The notes below the pieces were generated by a model that had not been told where the DNA came from, did no database searches, and saw only the letters and a list, made by a program, of their open reading frames with translations. From Caldisericota bacterium (GTDB lineage: Bacteria; Bipolaricaulota; Bipolaricaulia; Bipolaricaulales; Bipolaricaulaceae): a DNA stretch of 6,198 nucleotides. The translations under genes were made by a program, and so were the position numbers. The stretch lies in NCBI GenBank assembly GCA_013151115.1, contig JAADIW010000137.1:1-6198 (forward strand), given 5' to 3'. Positions 1 to 4,646 of the stretch are shown piece by piece; positions within the stretch are counted from its first letter, which is position 1, and every line of letters starts with the position of its first letter.

Positions 1-1254
1 GAGGGGTGCGAACTCGGCGGGCTGGGTCTTTACGACCAGGGTGAGCTAGCGCTCGTCGGCTCCACGGTCACGGGTCGCCTCGAGGCACTGGGCGGTTCCC
101 TGGCCCTCTCATCCGTCGACCTGCGCGGACCGGTGTCCCTGGCCGGGGATGCAGGGATGGTGGCGGAGGATTGCACGTTTTACGCCGGGATCACGCTGCA
201 ACAAAGGGCCCAGGCGGTGTTGCGGGGGGCGAGCATCACCGGAGGGGACACCGCCGGGATCTGGCTCGAGGGCGAGGCCGCGCTCTCCCTCCAGGACGTC
301 ACCGTGTACGGACCGAATACGTACGCAATCTTCGCCGAGAACGAGGCCCACCTGCTCCTGGAGGGCTGCACCATATCCGGCTGTACAGAGGGGCTCCACC
401 TTACGGGATCTGCCACGGCCGAGGTGCGAGATTCCAGGTTCGTCCACAACAGCCTTTACGGGATCGCCGCCTGGGGGGGATCCCGCGTCGAGGGGAGGGA
501 CAACGAGTTCGTGGACAACGGATGTGATCTCCTGGGCAACGTCGCTTCCACCGTGAGGGCGCCGTCCGTGGAGCCGCGTTACCGTGAACTCACGTTCCCC
601 GATCCGGGCTTCTCCTCCCTCCAACAGGCGGTGGACGCCCTCCTCCCCGGCGGGACGCTCCACATCTCCCCGGGGGATTACACGGAGACCGTGACGATAA
701 CCAAGGAGATCGCCATCACCGGTCCCGGGGCCAGGCTCGCCCCCGCTTCGCCGGAGCTCCCGTGCGTGTCGGTGGTGCCCGGGGCGGTGTTCACGGCCAG
801 CGGGCTCACCGTTACCGGAGGAAAGAGGGGGATCTTCTCCGCCGGCCAGATCGAGCTCCGGGAGGTCACGGTCGTCTCGAACGGCATCGGGATCGAGCTC
901 ATCGCGGACGCGGTCGCGGGGCTGTTCGGGTGTCGGATTGAGGGCAACGACGTGGGGATCCAACTCCGCCACGGAACCGCGGCCCGGATCGTGGATTCCC
1001 ACATCCTCAATAACCAAGAGGTGGGCATATTTCTCGGCGAGGGAACGAGGCTCGAGATGATGTCCTCGGTGGTCGAGGGAAACGGAAAGGGGATAAGCCT
1101 CTATCTCAGGGAGTGCGGCTATCCCTGGGGCCCCGCCCGCCCGGATGTGGAAGTGAGGGGAAGCGGGAACGTGGTGAGGGGGAATTCGGCCTACAACCTC
1201 TGCCCTCGATATCCCGGATCGCCGTGGCCGGAGGGCTTTTTGGCCGAGGGTTGA
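1..1254 (+). CDS. Right-handed parallel beta-helix repeat protein, C-terminal part (5' end outside window)
   Basis: The frame is open from base 1 to TGA at 1252-1254, giving 417 residues with no N-terminus; the GTG at 133 is only an internal codon. The visible part has two beta-helix modules. In the first, coils of 22-23 residues repeat a pattern such as GIWLEGEAALSLQDV, AIFAENEAHLLLEG, GLHLTGSATAEVRDS (about residues 80-175). A linker near residues 180-195 leads to a new module that opens like a classic beta-helix cap (SLQQAVDALLPGGTLHISPG, about 206-225). Coils beginning GIFSAG, GIELIAD, GIQLRHG, GIFLGEG and GISLYL follow. The last coil carries an insertion of about 12 residues before GSGNVVRGN, and the protein ends with an aromatic/proline-rich tail (SPWPEGF). 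Such folds occur in exported polysaccharide-active or surface proteins and in NosD-like proteins. No catalytic site is recognisable, so substrate and role are unknown. A signal peptide cannot be judged. It is convergent with the ribosomal cluster and probably functionally unrelated to it. Confidence 0.85.
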   Translation, partial: EGCELGGLGLYDQGELALVGSTVTGRLEALGGSLALSSVDLRGPVSLAGDAGMVAEDCTFYAGITLQQRAQAVLRGASITGGDTAGIWLEGEAALSLQDVTVYGPNTYAIFAENEAHLLLEGCTISGCTEGLHLTGSATAEVRDSRFVHNSLYGIAAWGGSRVEGRDNEFVDNGCDLLGNVASTVRAPSVEPRYRELTFPDPGFSSLQQAVDALLPGGTLHISPGDYTETVTITKEIAITGPGARLAPASPELPCVSVVPGAVFTASGLTVTGGKRGIFSAGQIELREVTVVSNGIGIELIADAVAGLFGCRIEGNDVGIQLRHGTAARIVDSHILNNQEVGIFLGEGTRLEMMSSVVEGNGKGISLYLRECGYPWGPARPDVEVRGSGNVVRGNSAYNLCPRYPGSPWPEGFLAEG

Positions 1255-1258
1255 GGGC

Positions 1259-1639
1259 TCAGCCGTCGCCCACGTAAGCGACCGCCTCGATCTCCACCCG
1301 GGCGCCCTTGGGGAGTGCCTTCACCGCCACACACGCCCGGGCCGGGGGGTCGAGGTCGAAGTAGCTCCCATAGACGCGGTTCACCGCGGCGAAGTCGTCC
1401 ATGTCGACGAGATAGATCGTGACCTTGACCAGATCCTTGAGGGAGGCCCCGGCGGCGGCCAGGACCGACTTCAAGTTCTCCATGGCCCGCCGGGCTTGCT
1501 CTTCGATGCCCCCGGGGACGAGCTTTCCCGCGGCGTCCACCGGTATCTGGCCCGAGATGAACAGGAAATCGCCCGCGCGGATCGCCGGGGAATAGGGCCC
1601 CACGGTGGGGAGGTCCGGCACGCCGATCGCCTTCTTCAT
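1259..1639 (-). CDS. ridA: RidA/YjgF/YER057c/UK114 family reactive intermediate deaminase
   Basis: This is a 126-residue protein, the full family length. RidA hydrolyses reactive enamine/imine intermediates, such as 2-aminoacrylate from PLP enzymes, to ketoacids and ammonia; it is a cytosolic trimer with active sites between subunits. The sequence shows GPYSPA near the N-terminus (Tyr16), FISGQIP (27-33), the N-L-K helix (55-57), VKVTIYLVDMDDF (71-83) and the family signature PARACVAVKALPKGARVEIE (99-118). Arg101, Cys103 and Glu118 match the catalytic-site Arg105, Cys107 and Glu120 of E. coli RidA, so deaminase activity is plausible. The ATG lies one base after the rplQ stop (TGA-G-ATG) with no good Shine-Dalgarno, which suggests translational coupling. 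A RidA here is not part of the standard alpha operon. The stop is 4 bp from the stop of the convergent beta-helix gene. Confidence 0.93.
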   Translation of the reverse strand: MKKAIGVPDLPTVGPYSPAIRAGDFLFISGQIPVDAAGKLVPGGIEEQARRAMENLKSVLAAAGASLKDLVKVTIYLVDMDDFAAVNRVYGSYFDLDPPARACVAVKALPKGARVEIEAVAYVGDG

Positions 1640-1640
1640 C

Positions 1641-1991
1641 TCAGACCCACATGAGCCGCGCGGTCTCCGCCCCGTCCCCGTGGCGCGGCCCCATCTTCAG
1701 GACCCGGGTGTAGCCGCCCGGACGGTCCTTGTACCGCGGGCCGATCTCCTCGAACAGCTTGGTGGTCGCCTCCTTGTCCTGGAGCACAGCGAACGCCATG
1801 CGGCGGGCGGCCTGGTCGCCCCGTTTGGCCCAGGTCACCAGCCGCTCCACCAGCTGTTGGGTCGCCCTGGCCCGGGCCGGGGTGGTATCCACCTTCCCGT
1901 GGATGATCAGCGCCTTGGCCTGGTTACGGAGCACCGCCTCGCGGCGGGACTTTTCCATGGAGAGCTTCTTCACCTTACGACGATGACGCAT
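1641..1991 (-). CDS. rplQ: 50S ribosomal protein L17 (bL17)
   Basis: This 116-residue protein is of typical short bL17 length. L17 is a large-subunit protein near the peptide exit tunnel. The N-terminus MRHRRKVKKL and the following RREAVLRNQAKALIIHGKV-DTT are the conserved basic L17 start. ERLVTWAKRG (49-58), KLFEEIGPRY (78-87) and RPGGYTRVLKMGPRHGD (90-106) are diagnostic. The usual C-terminus (GDAAPMAIIELV-like) is replaced by the variant GDGAETARLMWV. The start codon lies inside rpoA, which it overlaps by 17 nt. It is backed by AAGGAGG six bases upstream, and the protein N-terminus matches the family exactly, so the overlap is real. The gene is last of the canonical alpha operon, followed after one base by ridA. 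Confidence 0.97.
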   Translation of the reverse strand: MRHRRKVKKLSMEKSRREAVLRNQAKALIIHGKVDTTPARARATQQLVERLVTWAKRGDQAARRMAFAVLQDKEATTKLFEEIGPRYKDRPGGYTRVLKMGPRHGDGAETARLMWV

Positions 1992-2925
1992 CCTGGGCCT
2001 CCTTCTCGGAGCGAAGTCGGTAGCCCATCTCCCTCAACCTCTCCTCCACCTTCTCCAGGGTCTTCTCGCCGAAGCCGTGGATGTCGAGGAGCTCCTCCAC
2101 CGTGCGGGAGAGGAGATCCTTCAGGGTGATGACCCCCGCCTCCTTGAGGAGGTTGCAGGCTCGGGCCTCGAACCCGAGCTCGGTGAGGGGTTTCTCGAGT
2201 TCCTCGGGCAGCTCCTCCGTGGGCGCCTCCGCCGCGGCCTCCTCCACCGTCCCCCGGGAGAGGCGGACCAGGTGTTCCTGGAGGATGGAGACCGCCTCCT
2301 CCAGCGCCTCCTTGGGCGTGACGGCGCCGTTGGTCCAGATCTCGAGCACCAGGCGTTCGTAGCCGGACCGGCCTCCGACCCGGGTCTCCTCCACTTGGAA
2401 GTTCACCTTCTCGATGGGGGAGAAGTCGGAGTCGATGGGGATCAAAGTCACGGGCGCATCCTCGCGCTTGTTGTCGTCGGCCGAGCGGAATCCCCGGCCG
2501 ACTTCCACTTCCATCTCCACCTCGAGGCGCCCGTCCTCGTTCAGGGTGGCGATGTAGTGGTCGGGGTTCACGATCTCGACGCCGTCGGGGACCTCGATGT
2601 CCTTGGCGCGGACCTCGGCGGGGCCCTGGACGTTCAGGTAGAGGCGTCGGAGCTCGTCGCCGTCGACGCGGATGGCGAGTCCCCGTATGTTGAGGATGAT
2701 GTTCAGGAGGTCCTCACGCACGCCCTCGATGGTGTCGTACTCGTGGTATTTGCCGGCGAACGAGACCCGGACCACCGCGGCCCCGGGGATGGAGGACAGG
2801 AGGATCCGCCGCAGGGAGTTCCCCAACGTCGTGGCGTACCCCCGCTCCAGGGGCTCCACCACCAGGCGCCCGTAGCGGTCGTCGTGCTCCTCCCACGTGA
2901 TCTTCTCCGGATAGATGAACTCCAT
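1975..2925 (-). CDS. rpoA: DNA-directed RNA polymerase subunit alpha
   Basis: Alpha dimerises to start assembly of the beta and beta' subunits and binds upstream promoter elements and activators. The N-terminal domain (about 1-225) includes the dimerisation helix PLERGYATTLGNSLRRILLS (25-44) and the family block VTPKEALEEAVSILQEHL (202-219). An acidic linker (about 228-247) leads to a C-terminal domain (about 249-305) with FEARACNLLKEAGV and HGFGEKTLEKVEERL. Arg255 and Asn258 correspond to the UP-element-contacting Arg265 and Asn268 of E. coli. The residue matching Lys297 is Glu287, while Lys288 (Lys298 in E. coli) is kept. Three start codons are stacked: GTG at 2931, ATG at 2928 and ATG at 2925. 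I chose 2925 (316 aa) because GAGG at 2934-2931 is spaced 5 nt from it but too close to the others; GTG 2931 would give 318 aa. The 3' end overlaps rplQ by 17 nt. Confidence 0.97.
   Translation of the reverse strand: MEFIYPEKITWEEHDDRYGRLVVEPLERGYATTLGNSLRRILLSSIPGAAVVRVSFAGKYHEYDTIEGVREDLLNIILNIRGLAIRVDGDELRRLYLNVQGPAEVRAKDIEVPDGVEIVNPDHYIATLNEDGRLEVEMEVEVGRGFRSADDNKREDAPVTLIPIDSDFSPIEKVNFQVEETRVGGRSGYERLVLEIWTNGAVTPKEALEEAVSILQEHLVRLSRGTVEEAAAEAPTEELPEELEKPLTELGFEARACNLLKEAGVITLKDLLSRTVEELLDIHGFGEKTLEKVEERLREMGYRLRSEKEAQDASSS
1998..2004 (-). promoter_or_regulatory. rplQ Shine-Dalgarno inside rpoA
   Basis: AAGGAGG on the minus strand ends six bases before the rplQ ATG (1991-1989). It is embedded in the rpoA C-terminal codons (Glu-Lys-Glu-Ala), so the rpoA tail sequence also serves as the ribosome binding site of the next gene. 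Confidence 0.8.
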
Positions 2926-2927
2926 CA

Positions 2928-3551
2928 TCACCTCGAGTAGAACTCCACGATCAGGTTCGTGTCGATGGATTTGTCGAGGTCCTCCTCAGCGGGTTCGGAG
3001 TTCACCTGAATCCTGAGGTTCTCCAGGTCCCGGCTGAGCCAGCTGGGGACGTTGCGCTTCTCCGCCGCCTCCTTGATGAGTTCGCGGAGCTTGTCCCTGG
3101 ACTGGGGCTTGACCTCGATCACGTCGCCGGGCTCCACGCGGTAGGAGGGGATGTCGGTGACGCGTCCGTTGACGAGGAAGTGGCCGTGGGAGACGAGCTG
3201 CCGCGCTTGGGCCCGGGAGACGGCGAAGCCCGCGCGGTACACCACGTTGTCGAGCCGCTCCTCCAGGATCTTGAGGAGCGCCGTCCCGGTCCTCCCCTTC
3301 ACCTTCTGGGCCTCCTCCACGTAGCGGCGGAACTGTTCCTCCCGGACGCCGTAGATCCGCTTGAGCTTCTGCTTCTCCCGCAAGCGGATGGCGTAGCCCG
3401 TGAGGCGGCGACGATAACGGCCGTGCTGCCCCGGTGGGTACGACCGCCGGTTCATGGCGCACTTGTCGGAATAGCAGCGATCCCCCTTCAGGAAGAGCTT
3501 CGTCCCCTCCCTGCGGCAGAGCCTGCATCTGGGTCCCGTATACCTGCCCAT
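2928..3551 (-). CDS. rpsD: 30S ribosomal protein S4 (uS4), zinc-binding four-cysteine type
   Basis: This is a 207-residue primary 16S rRNA binding protein that starts assembly of the 30S body and takes part in mRNA entry and decoding accuracy. The N-terminus MGRYTGPRCRLCRREG, with Cys9, Cys12, Cys26 and Cys31 (C-x2-C-x13-C-x4-C), forms the zinc site of Thermus-type S4. YPPGQHG (38-44) and IRLREKQKLKRIYG (55-68) follow. The S4 RNA-binding domain runs from about 99 to 160 (ERLDNVVYRAGFAVSRAQAR, HGHFLVNGRVTDIPSYRVEP). The C-terminus is the canonical LIVEFYSR. The ATG has a strong Shine-Dalgarno, AGGGAGGAG at 3566-3558, with 6 nt spacing; its first two bases belong to the rpsK stop codon. The gene ends at TGA 2930-2928, two bases before the chosen rpoA start. 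S4 represses the alpha operon in E. coli; no corresponding leader is obvious here. Confidence 0.98.
   Translation of the reverse strand: MGRYTGPRCRLCRREGTKLFLKGDRCYSDKCAMNRRSYPPGQHGRYRRRLTGYAIRLREKQKLKRIYGVREEQFRRYVEEAQKVKGRTGTALLKILEERLDNVVYRAGFAVSRAQARQLVSHGHFLVNGRVTDIPSYRVEPGDVIEVKPQSRDKLRELIKEAAEKRNVPSWLSRDLENLRIQVNSEPAEEDLDKSIDTNLIVEFYSR
2931..2934 (-). promoter_or_regulatory. Shine-Dalgarno deciding among three stacked rpoA starts
   Basis: GAGG at 2934-2931 (extended match GAGGTGA, 2934-2928) lies in the last rpsD codons. It is 5 nt from ATG 2925, only 2 nt from ATG 2928, and overlaps GTG 2931. This favours ATG 2925, although all three give nearly the same protein. Confidence 0.6.
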
Positions 3552-3564
3552 GATCGTCTCCTCC

Positions 3565-3921
3565 CTAGCTGTGGGGCGTGGGGGTCACGTTCTTGACCTC
3601 TTCCACCTGGATCCCCGCTGACTTCAGCGTCTGGATCACCGCCTGGCGTCCGGGACCGGCCCCGTTCACGGTGACGACCACCGACTTTATCCCGAACTCC
3701 TTCATCTCCTTCACCAGCGCCTGGCACGCCACCTGGGCCGCGTAGGGGGTGCCCTTGCGGGAACCGGAGAAGCCCACCGTGCCCGGGGACTTCCATGTGA
3801 TCACGTTCCCGTCCAGGTCCGTGAGCGTCAGGATGGTGTTGTTGAAGGTGGAGTGGATATGGACCCGGGCCCTCTCGAGCTTGATCGCCTTTTTCCTGCG
3901 TCGGGCCGTTCGCCTCGCCAT
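3565..3921 (-). CDS. rpsK: 30S ribosomal protein S11 (uS11), lacking the usual basic C-terminal tail
   Basis: S11 is a platform protein of the 30S subunit near the mRNA exit and the Shine-Dalgarno duplex. The 118-residue product shows VHIHSTFNNTILTLTDLDGN (20-39), SPGTVGFSGSRKGTPYAAQ (45-63), the variant loop NGAGPGRQAVIQTL (86-99) and NVTPTPH (111-117). It then ends with Ser118 and TAG, whereas most bacterial S11 proteins continue PHNGCRPPK+RRV for about ten more residues. Neither the 13 bases before rpsD nor the other frames encode that tail, so this is not an obvious single-base frameshift. The ATG follows the rpsM stop by two bases, and its Shine-Dalgarno (GAGG, in the AGGAAGAGGAA stretch) lies within the last rpsM codons. 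Identity is certain; the short end is the notable point. Confidence 0.96.
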   Translation of the reverse strand: MARRTARRRKKAIKLERARVHIHSTFNNTILTLTDLDGNVITWKSPGTVGFSGSRKGTPYAAQVACQALVKEMKEFGIKSVVVTVNGAGPGRQAVIQTLKSAGIQVEEVKNVTPTPHS

Positions 3922-3923
3922 GG

Positions 3924-4295
3924 TTATTTCCTCTTCCTGCGTCCGGCCTTATCGGGACGGGGGCCCTTCCAGGTGCGGGCGTTGGAACGGGTGCGCTGTC
4001 CCCGGACGGGCAGTCCCACGCGGTGGCGGATGCCCCGGTAACAGCCGATGTCGATGAGCCGCTTGATGTTCATCTGGACTTCGCGGCGGAGGTCCCCCTC
4101 CACCTTGTACTCCTCCACCGCCCGCTGGAGGGCCGCCACCTCCTGGTCGGTGAGGTCGATCACCTTTTTGGCCGGGTCGATCCCGGTCTTACTCAAGATC
4201 TCCTTCGCCCGGGAACGCCCGATCCCGTAGATATAGGTGAGGGCGATGTCGATCCGTTTCTTCGCCGGTAGGTTAACGCCCGCGATCCGTGCCAT
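3924..4295 (-). CDS. rpsM: 30S ribosomal protein S13 (uS13)
   Basis: S13 is a 30S head protein that contacts the P-site tRNA through its basic C-terminal tail and forms bridges to the 50S subunit. The 123 residues include the canonical N-terminus MARIAGVNLP, the helix-hairpin-helix YIYGIGRSRAKEIL (21-34), EYKVEGDLRREV (62-73), NIKRLIDIGCYRGIRHR (76-92), GLPVRGQRTRSNART (94-108) and the lysine/arginine-rich end GRRKRK. The length and all conserved blocks are normal. The ATG has a strong triple AGGAGGAGG at 4308-4300. The rpmJ stop codon lies 12 bases upstream, so there is no leader of the size used in E. coli for S4-mediated repression of this operon. The end is two bases from rpsK, so translation of the two is probably coupled. 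Confidence 0.98.
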   Translation of the reverse strand: MARIAGVNLPAKKRIDIALTYIYGIGRSRAKEILSKTGIDPAKKVIDLTDQEVAALQRAVEEYKVEGDLRREVQMNIKRLIDIGCYRGIRHRVGLPVRGQRTRSNARTWKGPRPDKAGRRKRK

Positions 4296-4307
4296 CGGTC
4301 CTCCTCC

Positions 4308-4421
4308 TCATTTCTGCCTCTGCTTGTGCTTCGGGTTCACACAGATGACCCACAGCCGCCCGTGGCGGCGGACCACCCTGCACTTCTCGCACCTCGGCTT
4401 CACGGAGCTCCGTACCTTCAT
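4308..4421 (-). CDS. rpmJ: 50S ribosomal protein L36 (bL36), zinc-binding form
   Basis: This is a small gene of 37 residues starting MKVRSSVKPRC and ending HKQRQK. L36 is a zinc-ribbon protein of the 50S subunit that contacts 23S rRNA and helps late large-subunit assembly. Cys11, Cys14, Cys27 and His32 (C-x2-C-x12-C-x4-H) are all present, so this is the zinc-retaining 'C+' version; many bacteria also carry a zinc-free paralogue. The fit to the family (VRRHGRLWVICVNPKHKQRQ) is complete, including length. The ATG lies 6 bases after the infA stop, and the Shine-Dalgarno GAGGGG is formed by the last infA codons. The infA-rpmJ-rpsM order is a widely conserved arrangement. Confidence 0.97.
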   Translation of the reverse strand: MKVRSSVKPRCEKCRVVRRHGRLWVICVNPKHKQRQK

Positions 4422-4427
4422 GTCCCG

Positions 4428-4646
4428 TCACCCCTCGCGGTAAACGATCCGCCCACGGTTCAGGTCGTAGGGGGTGAACTCCACCACGACCCTGTCCCCC
4501 ACGACGACCTTGATGAAGTGCTTGCGCATCTTCCCCGAGATCACGCACAACGCCACATGTCCGTTGTCGAGGCGCACCCGGAACATCGAGTCCGGCAGCG
4601 CCTCGATCACCTCGCCGCGCATGCGGATAAGGTCTTTTTTCGGCAA
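4428..4646 (-). CDS. infA: Translation initiation factor IF-1 (TTG start)
   Basis: IF-1 is a small OB-fold protein that binds the 30S A site and helps IF-2 and IF-3 select the initiator tRNA. The 72-residue product, exactly the usual length, reads (M)PKKDLIRMRGEVIEALPDSM, then FRVRLDNGHVALCVISGKMR, KHFIKVVVGDRVVVEFTPYD and LNRGRIVYREG. ENGH-, SGKMRK- and TPYDL-type motifs are all present. No ATG or GTG lies in frame at the right place, and the internal ATG at residue 9 would remove the first beta strand. TTG at 4646-4644 is therefore the start, supported by GGGAGGAG just upstream. The first 40 nt overlap the 3' end of map in another frame. The stop is 6 bases from rpmJ. The rare TTG together with the long overlap suggests that expression depends on translation of map. 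Confidence 0.95.
   Translation of the reverse strand: MPKKDLIRMRGEVIEALPDSMFRVRLDNGHVALCVISGKMRKHFIKVVVGDRVVVEFTPYDLNRGRIVYREG

Noticed and set aside
109..1017. Long minus-strand open frame (302 codons) opposite the beta-helix gene
   Set aside because: Its product is low-complexity, rich in Gly/Arg/Asp/Pro, with no recognisable domain. The plus frame shows clear 22-23-residue solenoid repeats. Long antisense frames are expected at this GC content.
1225..1275. Possible hairpin around GGCC...GGCC with a short T-run near the convergent stops
   Set aside because: The stem is only about four pairs with a large loop, and the T-run lies inside the loop rather than after the stem, so it is not a credible intrinsic terminator.
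1605..2129. Plus-strand frame spanning ridA, rplQ and rpoA ends
   Set aside because: It crosses three well-supported genes on the other strand, and its product is proline/serine/arginine-rich without motifs.
2077..2940. Long plus-strand open frame (287 codons) opposite rpoA
   Set aside because: It is an exact shadow of rpoA, with a composition of Leu/Gly/Val/Asp-rich noise and no family resemblance. The rpoA frame is unambiguous.
3552..3570. Frameshift as the cause of the short S11
   Set aside because: No reading frame after the stop encodes the GCRPP-K-RRV tail, and the space is taken by the rpsD Shine-Dalgarno, so a single indel does not restore it.
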